Source: Mangrovibacter plantisponsor
Lineage (GTDB): Bacteria; Pseudomonadota; Gammaproteobacteria; Enterobacterales; Enterobacteriaceae
Length of the DNA stretch: 64,000 bases
NCBI RefSeq assembly: GCF_003182475.1
Contig: NZ_QGTS01000002.1
Coordinates: 186,001-250,000 of the forward strand
Direction: 5' to 3'
A program made the position numbers and the translations under genes. The notes under the pieces are model-generated. The model did not search any database. It was given only the letters and a program-made list of their open reading frames with translations, and was not told the DNA's origin. Of this stretch, positions 8,580 through 16,418 are shown piece by piece; the stretch's first letter is position 1, and each line of letters starts with the position of its first letter.

Positions 8580-9362
8580 ATGCGGGCTCTTATTGGTTAT
8601 ACGGGGTTTGTCGGTAGTACATTAAATAAGCAAACAAAATTTGATGATCTCTATCGTTCATCTAACATAAGTGAAATTTCAGGGAGAAATTATGATTTAA
8701 TAGTGTGTGCTGGGGCTCCTGGCCAAAAATGGCTCGCTAATAAAGAGCCAGAGAATGACTTACGGAATATTTATAATCTTATTGAACAACTCAAATGTGT
8801 TTCCTGTAGACAGTTTGTATTAATCAGTACGGTAGATGTGTTCCAAAATCCGGAAGGTGTTGATGAAAAGACAGTAATAGATATACATTCACTTCATGCT
8901 TATGGATTAAATAGATATACTTTGGAACGATATGTTTCTGATAATTTTAAAAATCATCTAATTATTCGATTGCCTGGTCTTGTTGGGCCAGGTTTACGCA
9001 AAAATATCATCTATGATTTACTTAATGAAAATAATCTAGAAAAAATAAATAGCACAGATTCCTTTCAATTTTACCCTATGGTTAATCTATGGTTTGATAT
9101 ACAGAAGGCACTATTAAACAAAATTTCATTATTGCACTTGACTGCTGAACCGATAACTGTTGCAGAAGTTGCGCAGAACTGCTTCAATCAATCATTCAAT
9201 AATAAACTAGAACGCGCTGCTTTGAATTATGACATGCATACCATCCATGCAAAGATTTTTGGTGGGGAAAATGGCTATACTTGCAGTAAAAAAGAAACTA
9301 TTCTAGCTATTCGCGCATATGTTCAGTCTGAAAATACGGTTATATACGATAGAGGTAATTGA
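8580..9362 (+). CDS. NAD(P)-binding sugar epimerase/reductase-like protein
   Basis: A 260-residue extended-SDR/RmlD-like protein. The N-terminal GYTGFVGSTL supplies the GxxGxxG nucleotide loop, LISTVDVF corresponds to the conserved strand-4 serine region, and LPGLVGPGL matches the RxxxxyGP-type segment. The catalytic YxxxK appears as Y108-GLN-R112, so the usual lysine is arginine. That is either a substitution that alters catalysis or a sign that the protein mainly binds or reduces by another route. It is shorter than most epimerases (about 300-340). It probably acts on a sugar-nucleotide or sugar-lipid together with the FAD enzyme upstream. AAGGAA precedes ATG 8580. Confidence 0.7.
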   Translation: MRALIGYTGFVGSTLNKQTKFDDLYRSSNISEISGRNYDLIVCAGAPGQKWLANKEPENDLRNIYNLIEQLKCVSCRQFVLISTVDVFQNPEGVDEKTVIDIHSLHAYGLNRYTLERYVSDNFKNHLIIRLPGLVGPGLRKNIIYDLLNENNLEKINSTDSFQFYPMVNLWFDIQKALLNKISLLHLTAEPITVAEVAQNCFNQSFNNKLERAALNYDMHTIHAKIFGGENGYTCSKKETILAIRAYVQSENTVIYDRGN

Positions 9363-10174
9363 TGAGATTATCAGTTTCAAATCTGGCATGGGATCCGGAG
9401 CAAGATCAGATCGTTGCTGGTTTGTTATCTAAATCAAATATAAATGCTATTGATATAGCCCCAGGGAAATATTTCCCATCTCCATTATCTGCTTCGGATA
9501 AAGATATTTTGTCAGTAAAATCTTGGTGGGATGCGCATGATATAAGAATAATAGGGATGCAGTCGCTCCTTTTTGGTACACAAGGTCTTAATGTATTTGG
9601 TAATTCCAGTAATCGAAAGGATTTACTAAATCATCTTAATCGGATATGCCATATTGGAAACCTTCTGGGTGCTACAAGATTAGTTTTTGGTTCTCCAAAA
9701 AATCGTGATAGAAGTGGATTTTCAGACAGTGAAGCAATGTTTAAAGCGATTGATTTTTTCACGCAGTTGGGACGCATAGCTGAGAGTCATAATGTTATTA
9801 TTTGTCTTGAACCCAACCCATCATATTATGGCTGTAATTTTATGACAAATACTGATGATACGGCAAAGGTAGTTGAAGAAGTATCTCTCAATTCAATAAA
9901 AATGCAATTTGATACTGGTGCTATAGGAATTAATTCTGAGTCAGTTGAATATATATGTAAGCGATATAAACATCTCATTGGTCATATTCATATAAGTGAC
10001 AAAGATCTTACTCCTATTGGGGATGGGAAAAATAGACATATAGAGTATGCCAATATGATTAACCGCTATTTTCCAAATTTTATAGCGACAATTGAAATGA
10101 TTAAATCTATACATGAGCCACCATTAGAAGCACTATCTAGAGCAATCCTTTTTACGAAGAATGTTTATCAATAG
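9362..10174 (+). CDS. Xylose-isomerase-like TIM-barrel sugar isomerase/epimerase
   Basis: Cytosolic enzyme of about 270 residues in the AP-endonuclease-2/xylose isomerase-like TIM-barrel superfamily. The metal-ligand pattern is visible in order: Glu in CLEPNPSYYG, Asp in QFDTGAIG, His in GHIHISDKD and a C-terminal Glu in ATIEM. Members isomerise or epimerise ketoses, inosose or sugar phosphates. ATG 9362 shares one base with the previous stop (TGATG) and has AGAGGT before it, so I prefer it to the TTG at 9359. The coupling implies the same pathway as the upstream Rossmann protein. Substrate unknown. Confidence 0.75.
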   Translation: MRLSVSNLAWDPEQDQIVAGLLSKSNINAIDIAPGKYFPSPLSASDKDILSVKSWWDAHDIRIIGMQSLLFGTQGLNVFGNSSNRKDLLNHLNRICHIGNLLGATRLVFGSPKNRDRSGFSDSEAMFKAIDFFTQLGRIAESHNVIICLEPNPSYYGCNFMTNTDDTAKVVEEVSLNSIKMQFDTGAIGINSESVEYICKRYKHLIGHIHISDKDLTPIGDGKNRHIEYANMINRYFPNFIATIEMIKSIHEPPLEALSRAILFTKNVYQ

Positions 10175-10188
10175 GAACATAAAATCAT

Positions 10189-10542
10189 ATGAAATGGGTT
10201 ATTCTTCTTTTTGGGGTTTTATCTAATGCTTCCGCTAGTGTTTTGATTAAATATGCAATGATACCACCACGAAAGTTTCCAACTGTTAATGATATATCGA
10301 GCTTATTAAACTGGCCATTCTGGCTAGGTTTATGTCTCTATGGGTTGGCATTTATATTATACGCGGCTTCATTAAGCAGACTGCCCTTGAATATAGTACA
10401 TCCTATTCTCACCGTAGGCTCTGTTGCAATGGTGGCGTTATTTTCATCATTTATATTAAAAGAACATTTTTACTGGACTACGTGGGTTGGGATTATTATC
10501 GTGATTTTAGGCGTTTCACTAATTACTGCTCGTGTTTCATAA
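10189..10542 (+). CDS. Four-helix SMR/EamA-type small membrane protein, probable lipid-sugar flippase
   Basis: A 117-residue protein that is almost entirely four membrane helices, with the SMR-family C-terminal pattern (NIVHPILTVGSVAMVALFSS, then a hairpin and LGVSLI). In enterics this fold serves as EmrE-type drug exporters or as ArnE/ArnF-type translocases for undecaprenyl-phosphate sugars. The cluster context (glycosyltransferases on both sides and a large membrane protein downstream) favours a flippase, playing the role GtrA has in phage serotype conversion. It lacks an obvious EmrE-like Glu in helix 1, which argues against drug export. AGGAAC lies about 10 bases before the ATG. Confidence 0.72.
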   Translation: MKWVILLFGVLSNASASVLIKYAMIPPRKFPTVNDISSLLNWPFWLGLCLYGLAFILYAASLSRLPLNIVHPILTVGSVAMVALFSSFILKEHFYWTTWVGIIIVILGVSLITARVS

Positions 10543-10558
10543 TATTCGGTAAAGCATA

Positions 10559-11356
10559 ATGAATTCCAAAAAACAATCTAATGAAGCGTATATTCCAGAT
10601 TATGATGTATTATTAAAATTACCAAAGAAGTATAGGTGGTGTGTAGTTATTCCAGTTATTAATGAAGGTGAGCGTATTCATAATTTGTTAGAAAAAATAC
10701 TAAAAAATAACATTCATTCTATTGCTGATATTATTATTGTTGATGGTGGCAGTACAGATGGCTCACTCGACACTCAGTTGTTGGTTGATTATAAAGTGTC
10801 AACTCTGCTACAAAAAAGATCCCCTGGGAAATTAAGTGTCCAGTTATTATGTGCTTATGATTATGCCTTAAGAAAGGGCTATGATGGCATAGTAACTATT
10901 GATGGAAATGATAAAGATGACCCTATTTCTATACCTGATTTTATCGCGGAGTTAGATAATGGTTTAGACTTCGTTCAAGCTTCTAGATTTTTGGATGGTG
11001 GTATTGCTGTTAATACGCCTGTATCCCGAGATCTTGCAATTCGATTTATCCATGCCCCAGTCCTTAGTTTTTTTTCTGGATTTAAATGGACCGACACCAC
11101 ACAAGGGTTTAGAGCATACAGTAGTAAGATGTTGTTAGATCCGAGAATTTCAATTTTCCGTTCAGTATTTAAGGCATATGAATTGTTAGCTTATTTATCT
11201 TATCGTGCTCCAAAACTAAATTTTAAATGCAAGGAAATTCCTACCACTCGGCGTTACCCTGAAGGTGATATTCCAACTAAGATAAGTGGTTTTAAAGGGA
11301 ACTGTGAGCTCTTAAAAGTACTCTTTTTCGCTTCCCTAGGAATCTATAATCCTTGA
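10559..11356 (+). CDS. GT2 glycosyltransferase (DPM1-like, no membrane tail)
   Basis: A 265-residue family-2 glycosyltransferase with intact signatures: VVIPVINEGERI, IIVDGGSTDGS, the metal-binding VTIDGNDKDDP, and a SRF/TQGFRAY acceptor-side region. It resembles polyprenyl-phosphate mannose/glucose synthases but ends after the catalytic domain, without the two membrane helices seen in GtrB or ArnC. The likely role is loading a sugar from an activated donor onto polyprenyl phosphate at the cytosolic face. The protein at 7569 has the complementary composition (membrane tail, no intact catalytic motifs), so they may work as a pair. It starts 17 bases after the SMR gene; an AAAGC-type weak ribosome-binding site precedes ATG 10559. 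Confidence 0.78.
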   Translation: MNSKKQSNEAYIPDYDVLLKLPKKYRWCVVIPVINEGERIHNLLEKILKNNIHSIADIIIVDGGSTDGSLDTQLLVDYKVSTLLQKRSPGKLSVQLLCAYDYALRKGYDGIVTIDGNDKDDPISIPDFIAELDNGLDFVQASRFLDGGIAVNTPVSRDLAIRFIHAPVLSFFSGFKWTDTTQGFRAYSSKMLLDPRISIFRSVFKAYELLAYLSYRAPKLNFKCKEIPTTRRYPEGDIPTKISGFKGNCELLKVLFFASLGIYNP

Positions 11357-11375
11357 TAGTTAGTATTTTTTAATA

Positions 11376-11855
11376 ATGAGGGTTTTCAGTGATAAATTAC
11401 TGCTTAGTAATTTGAACTGGAGCTGTATCGTATTTTTTATCTCCGTTTTATTATTTTTCTTGATATATCTGCAAGAAATTAATTTGTTGCACATTATTTT
11501 GACATTATCATGCTAGTCGTTTTTTTCAGTTCATTTCTCTGTATCAGTATTGCAAATTTAAGACGATTCATAATGCTGAAATTAAAAGTGGCGTAGTTAC
11601 GTATACGTCAAGTAATAATCCTAGAATATATATTCTGCAAGACTTAAAAATTATCTTTTATTCATAGGATTGTTCAGAAAAAATTTTTTCAGACCGTTTT
11701 TTGTACATTTATATCCCTCTGATGCTTCTCTTTTGAAAGGTACTCAACATTTATTAAATTTTGGTGTCAACTGGAGTGACTAGGAATTAATAAATGATTA
11801 TTTACAGCTCTTACACATAAATGTATGGCTAGTATTAATTACCCATCTAGATTAG
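11376..11855 (+). pseudogene. Remnant of a membrane glycosyltransferase gene, frameshifted and internally deleted
   Basis: Three open pieces in shifting frames. 11376-11516 reads a 46-residue N-terminus with a membrane helix, like the start of a polytopic protein. About 11515-11660, in the next frame, reads a segment containing VVTYTSSNNPRIYILQDLK. 11625-11783, in the first frame again, reads PFFVHLYPSDASLLKGT and ends NWSD, then a stop. It stays readable after the stop to 11855. The last two pieces resemble the C-terminal domain of the intact neighbour at 12001 (RFFLHLYPSAGAEGKGK, later NW; also DVVKTRDNNVVLYSK). So this looks like a paralogue that lost its membrane core and picked up frameshifts. 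The rest of 11357-12000 shows no other gene; 11856-12000 probably carries the promoter of the next one. Confidence 0.5.
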
Positions 11856-12000
11856 TTTAACGAAGATTGTGTTGGGTCTGTGTATCCTTCATGTGTAAGA
11901 ACTTAGGGGACTTTTAAAGAATAATAGACTTCACTGTATTTCGTACCCTATTATATGGCTGGCTGGGATAAGATTAACTCTTTTTACGGAATGTGATTCC

Positions 12001-13803
12001 ATGACGAAAATTATATTTTTTAAAAAATTTAATGTTGGGAAATTTATTTTGTTTTTGTTGCTGTTATTTTTGTTTTTTCTTAATTACCGTTATAACTTTT
12101 TTAATCTTACAAATGCTTCTTGGTTCTCTAATTTTCAGAAATCTTCTGAATCACTTGTTATTGGACGATTAACACAGTCTTATAATCATGGTATATGGAG
12201 CTATTCGGGTGCTCTGGATAAAATAAATAACTTCTCTGACATATATACTAAATATGAAAATTTTATTGGTGGTGAAAATAATAAGTTTATTCCATATTTA
12301 TCACAGATTGGCGGCCAGGGGATTTTTTTCAGTTATGTAGATAAATTTCTTTACTCAATTGTCTTATTACATCCACAGCAGCGACTTGACCTTATTTACT
12401 CATTTGCTGTAATCTTATTGGCTTTATTATTTATTGCTTTATCAAGAGTTTATGCTCTTGAGTTTGGGCTTCTGAGCTCTTTTGCTTTTTTGATGTGTCT
12501 GTTCTGTTCACCTTGGGTAACAATAATGGCACGTAATTTGTATTGGTTTCCAGTTGTACTTTATCTACCTTTCTTTATTTCCTCACTTTTTTTACATTTT
12601 GAATCTTACTATAATAAAAAGAACTTGTTGTTGTTCGGTTCGCTTATTTTTTTAGCTGTATTCATAAAAAGTTCGGCGGGTTATGAGTATATTAGTTCTG
12701 TTTTGCTTTCTTCAATTGTTCCAGTGGTATATTATTCAATTAAAGATAAGTGGCCCTGGCATAAAACGTTGTATTATATGATATTTATTGGTGGTTTGGG
12801 GCTATTATCTTTTCTTCTGGTTAATGTAATTCATATATACCAAGATAGCGTGATTAGTAATATTTCATGGAAAGATTCATTGTACCAGCGGATCTCGCAT
12901 GCTGGTTCAAGAATGTATGCTAAACCAGGAACCCTCGGTATTCCATCATGGGAGGGCGCAACCACTGCGACAACAATGTCTGTTATTGCACGGTACTTTA
13001 GTATTGAGCTCTATAATTTTAATGATATCATCGGACTGAAGTATTTTAACTCTGTTAATGCTGATGTGATTATAGCTTTGTTGGTTATTTTCACAGCTCT
13101 TTCACTTATATCTGAACAATACTCAAAGAATATCACTCGGAATCGTAGGAAGATATTAGCATTAGTTGCAACATGTTGGTTCTCGTTACTTAGCCCTATT
13201 TCTTGGTTCACACTTGCAAAAGTCCATTCATGGGCGCATACACATATAAATCCTTTCCTTTGGTTCCTTCCATTTACTCCTTTGGTTGCTACTCTAATTG
13301 GTTTTGTTGTTTCATGTTTTTATAAAGACTTAAAAAATTTTAATCCAAAAGTGGCTTTTAAATTTATAGTTTCTATATGTGTGTTTTCTTTTGCAGTTTT
13401 CGTAGGGGATTTTATTCAAGAGCGGAATGGGTTTATAAAAATATACAATGACATTGCTACGAAGAAAGAATGGGCTTTCAATACTCCGGTTGGCTTTGAT
13501 GTGGTTAAAACAAGAGATAATAATGTAGTGCTTTATTCTAAGAATTGTAGAAAGATAGAGCTTGGTACGAGGTTTTTCTTGCATCTATATCCATCTGCCG
13601 GTGCTGAAGGAAAAGGAAAAGAGTTTATAAATAAGGATTTCAATTGGCCAAATAATTCGATTTCTTCTGGTGTTTATTCAGTTATTACTGGTAAATGTAT
13701 TTTTAGTATATCTATACCTGAAGGAGTGTTGGCAAAGGTCGTTATTGGTCAGTATTTACCATCTGGTCCAAGGGTGTGGGTGAAGACGTATCATGTTAAT
13801 TAA
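12001..13803 (+). CDS. Large polytopic membrane protein, candidate GT-C glycosyltransferase (GtrC-like)
   Basis: A 600-residue protein. It has an N-terminal membrane helix (about 13-30), a short extracytoplasmic segment, about ten further helices up to about residue 465, and a soluble C-terminal domain of about 130 residues containing RFFLHLYPS near residue 525. This is the shape of serotype-converting GtrC-type and other GT-C enzymes, which move a sugar from a polyprenyl phosphate to O-antigen in the periplasm. Sequence signatures are weak in this class, so the function is inferred from topology and from the flippase and GT2 genes upstream. It is very AT-rich, starts after a 640-base gap with a broken paralogue, and is followed by a strong hairpin, so it may be its own transcription unit. 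ATG 12001 has AACGGAATG about 8 bases upstream. Confidence 0.6.
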   Translation: MTKIIFFKKFNVGKFILFLLLLFLFFLNYRYNFFNLTNASWFSNFQKSSESLVIGRLTQSYNHGIWSYSGALDKINNFSDIYTKYENFIGGENNKFIPYLSQIGGQGIFFSYVDKFLYSIVLLHPQQRLDLIYSFAVILLALLFIALSRVYALEFGLLSSFAFLMCLFCSPWVTIMARNLYWFPVVLYLPFFISSLFLHFESYYNKKNLLLFGSLIFLAVFIKSSAGYEYISSVLLSSIVPVVYYSIKDKWPWHKTLYYMIFIGGLGLLSFLLVNVIHIYQDSVISNISWKDSLYQRISHAGSRMYAKPGTLGIPSWEGATTATTMSVIARYFSIELYNFNDIIGLKYFNSVNADVIIALLVIFTALSLISEQYSKNITRNRRKILALVATCWFSLLSPISWFTLAKVHSWAHTHINPFLWFLPFTPLVATLIGFVVSCFYKDLKNFNPKVAFKFIVSICVFSFAVFVGDFIQERNGFIKIYNDIATKKEWAFNTPVGFDVVKTRDNNVVLYSKNCRKIELGTRFFLHLYPSAGAEGKGKEFINKDFNWPNNSISSGVYSVITGKCIFSISIPEGVLAKVVIGQYLPSGPRVWVKTYHVN

Positions 13804-13988
13804 TTTCTGGTTGGTTAACATTTTTACTAATTGTACTGCATTAATGTAACGTATATTCTGATAATTTTGTATATTGAGGTGTTCACATATGTGGTTATTT
13901 TCTTTTTTTTAAAGATCCTTATTTGTTTAAAATTATGATTTTTATATTTTCTGTGTGTTCGGTTATTTAATTATCCTAGGTTTTACCA

Positions 13989-14016
13989 GCCAGTCATTAT
14001 CAATGACTGGCCTTTT
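13989..14016 (+). terminator. Strong Rho-independent terminator closing the O-antigen island
   Basis: GCCAGTCATT and AATGACTGGC form a perfect 10-bp stem with a 3-base ATC loop, followed by CTTTT. The surrounding 13804-14127 contains no gene. The hairpin is the transcription end for the AT-rich island and may also stop antisense reading from the fimbrial gene. Confidence 0.85.
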
Positions 14017-14127
14017 GGGATTTGTCAATCTACTCTATGGGAGGTATTAATGGGGTGGCTTATTTTAATCACTGAATAAGTTAGGGCTGTAATTTTAAAT
14101 TCTAATCTTTCCTAAGTTGCAGGACGC

Positions 14128-15201
14128 TCAATCATAACTCAACACCACCGAAGCCGTTGCTGTTACGGTTCCTGGTGACACCTGGCTGTTGTCATATACT
14201 GAATAATAAGCCGCCAGGCTTACATGATTTCGTGTTGACAGGTTTTCACCTTTGGCAACTGAGAAAATATCTGTGGCGTTCTCTGCATCGGTTGAGGTGG
14301 AGAACACTACGTCCTCACCAGCTTGTGTCTGCAGGCTGATCCCAATCCCTTTCGATGTAGACTCCTCGTTACGAATCACCTTATTAGCACTATCCACAAT
14401 ATCATTACTGGCAAGCCATGCGTGGATGTTGTACTCCGCGTTTCCGGAATCCGACGAGCAGTTGAAAGGTATTTCGATGTTACTTTTACCTGAGCTGCTA
14501 CCAGTTTTCAGGGCGTTAAGCCCTATAGCCGGTAACGTAATATTTTGGTTTGGGACATTGCATGTCATTGTGCTCGGGTTATAACTTAGCGCCACTTTTT
14601 GAACCCCGCCAAATAAAAAACGCGACAGCGCCGCCGGGTTTGTTAATGCAAACTCTCGCACGTCATCTGCTGTCATTGAGGTAAGGGGGGTGGTCGCTCC
14701 AAGGTAAATATTCGCCGTATTATTATCTGCTGTAATGATATCTACGCCATCCCCAGGGGCTGTGGTCAGTTCCGCGGTGAGTGCCATAGCGGTTTGGTAG
14801 TTGGTCATGCTGAAGCTGGAACCAGAAGTCGATACGGAAGTTTTACTGGTAAGCGGCACTGCGGTAACTTTTACCCAGAATGTATCTGCTGAGGTGCTGT
14901 CAGTAAATTTGATATAAACCGGCTCTTCAAAGGCTGAAAAGAAAAGTAGAGTGCGGTTTTTGACTTCACCAGTACAAGAAACAGTTGCGCTCCAGTTGGT
15001 GTTGAATGTAGCAGTCACCTGGCTTCGGCCAATGAAAAGTGGCGATAAATCAACAGACTGGTTCCCAATGAAACCGGATGCTCCCGGAACGCAGGAGATG
15101 GTTTCTGAGGTTTCCGCCAGTACGGGTTTTGACAAGGAAAGCAGCAAGATAACGCCAAAGTATTTCATCATTTTTTTTAGTGCCATAAAGCAGTCTTGCA
15201 T
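14128..15201 (-). CDS. Orphan two-domain fimbrial tip adhesin (FimH-like)
   Basis: A secreted 357-residue protein. A signal peptide ends around residue 29 (KPVLA before ETSE). An N-terminal adhesin-like beta domain has two cysteines (ISCVPG and VSCTG). From about residue 208 there is a pilin domain with its own Cys pair (MTCNVP and FNCSS), ending in VVLSYD, as expected for a donor-strand-accepting subunit with a C-terminal Tyr. Such proteins sit at the pilus tip and bind host glycans. No usher, chaperone or major pilin is next to it, so it either uses machinery elsewhere or is a leftover. The start chosen, M1 at 15201, has ACAGGTT just upstream; Met6 or Met12 are alternatives. Confidence 0.75.
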   Translation of the reverse strand: MQDCFMALKKMMKYFGVILLLSLSKPVLAETSETISCVPGASGFIGNQSVDLSPLFIGRSQVTATFNTNWSATVSCTGEVKNRTLLFFSAFEEPVYIKFTDSTSADTFWVKVTAVPLTSKTSVSTSGSSFSMTNYQTAMALTAELTTAPGDGVDIITADNNTANIYLGATTPLTSMTADDVREFALTNPAALSRFLFGGVQKVALSYNPSTMTCNVPNQNITLPAIGLNALKTGSSSGKSNIEIPFNCSSDSGNAEYNIHAWLASNDIVDSANKVIRNEESTSKGIGISLQTQAGEDVVFSTSTDAENATDIFSVAKGENLSTRNHVSLAAYYSVYDNSQVSPGTVTATASVVLSYD

Positions 15202-15794
15202 AACCTGTCTCTTAGTAGCTGGCGGTCAAATGAGTAATGCGAATGTGTTTCAACAAGATAGTATTTATAAAGAACAAGCTGATGATGTTCGTTAATTTGC
15301 TCGAATAATATACGAACAGGCTGGATGGTTAAATGGGGTATGTACTTATCCTAAGCGAGTGAGAGAAGGTAATGATGTTCATATTTAAATTTTTATAAGC
15401 CCCGTAATTGTGCTTTTTGGCTCACAGTTCTGCCCACTTCCTGAACCCACCTCGATTTTTCCCTGTAATGTATGCAAGGCTGAGTTGTTCTTTGCGAGCA
15501 ATGCCGTAAACCTGCATATCGCGCTTGTTTTACTGTTTATGCAGACAGTACACTTCGCTGGCAATGTAACGCATTGCCAGGATTGGCGTCCTGAAAATAC
15601 AAGGTGTGGGCATAAACATTGTGTTTATGTTTCCGGGAAATATCCGGGGTATACTTCGCATTAGGTGGGCTGAGTGAGGGCAGACCAACTGCGCTGGTAA
15701 CCTTGTATGCCAGTTACGCCAACCTTGCTCAGTCCACCACCTGAAATTGGCGTTTCAGTGATGGTTCCCATAGTTTGTACAAGGAAATACTATT
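15202..15794. other. Intergenic region rich in inverted repeats, no gene supported
   Basis: Divergent spacer between the fimbrial gene (minus) and the gene at 15795 (plus). It contains CTGGCAATG/CATTGCCAG (15558-15566 and 15572-15580, perfect 9-bp arms, 5-base loop) and CATAAACA/TGTTTATG (15611-15618 and 15622-15629, 3-base loop). Neither is followed by a T run. An 84-codon GTG-started frame at 15410-15664 has no ribosome-binding site or recognisable domain. Promoters for both neighbours must lie here; a small RNA is possible but unproven. Confidence 0.45.
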
Positions 15795-16310
15795 ATGGAA
15801 ACAAACTTAACACCGCTTTACGATCTCCCTCTTTATACCGAACTGAACCACGGCACACCTGGCCCACTGGCTCTGGCACAGCGTTGTGAACTGCTCAGTG
15901 AAATTCTTCTGGACAGCGAAGGCCTGGCAGAAGCGCACTCTGTGTTGCGTGGCATGCTGGCTTATCTGGATACACTGCATTACCAGTTACTGGTAAGCAT
16001 GTCTGCGCCGGGTAATACCACGGAAGGTGAGCATGCGGCGGATAAAACCCAGGAAAATGCAGACCGTGACCCGGCTATGGCCTCAACCACCGCTATACCC
16101 ATTGGTGACGCAATACTTGTGCTGCCTGAACCTGGCTGGCAGCCAGAAACAGCAAGTTTGTGCCACTACTGCGCAACACTTGCCAGCCAGTTACTGTTGT
16201 TACCGCGCAACAGTAGCGGTGAACATGTTTCCGGGTTAGTGGGGTTGCTTTATGAACTGGTGGCGTTGTTAGTGCAAGAGTTACGCGCTACTGAACCGGT
16301 CCCGGCTTAA
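15795..16310 (+). CDS. Hypothetical protein, 171 residues
   Basis: Not recognised. The protein is acidic and helical by appearance. Residues about 25-70 (LALAQRCELLSEILLD, then GMLAYLDTLHYQLLV) and about 125-165 (LCHYCATLASQLLLL, then LLYELVALLVQELRA) look like two helical bundles joined by a polar, low-complexity linker (about 75-100). No signal peptide or membrane helix is evident. AAGGA lies about 10 bases before ATG 15795. The G+C-rich codon use fits the core genome rather than the AT-rich island upstream. The hydrolase gene follows 108 bases later on the same strand; no functional link can be claimed. Confidence 0.7.
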   Translation: METNLTPLYDLPLYTELNHGTPGPLALAQRCELLSEILLDSEGLAEAHSVLRGMLAYLDTLHYQLLVSMSAPGNTTEGEHAADKTQENADRDPAMASTTAIPIGDAILVLPEPGWQPETASLCHYCATLASQLLLLPRNSSGEHVSGLVGLLYELVALLVQELRATEPVPA

Positions 16311-16418
16311 TTATACTGGCAGCGGGCAGGTTTCACTGCCTGCTGCCTTCTTGCTGATACAATTCTGTTTCGCCAGGTTATGGCGAGAAAATGGGAAGGA
16401 ACAAAGGAAGTCATAAGC

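Noticed and set aside
13330-13584. 84-codon minus-strand frame inside the GT-C candidate
   Set aside because: Antisense, AT-driven, no start signal.
15410-15664. 84-codon Cys-containing frame in the inverted-repeat region
   Set aside because: GTG start without a ribosome-binding site; the hairpins in the DNA explain the region better.
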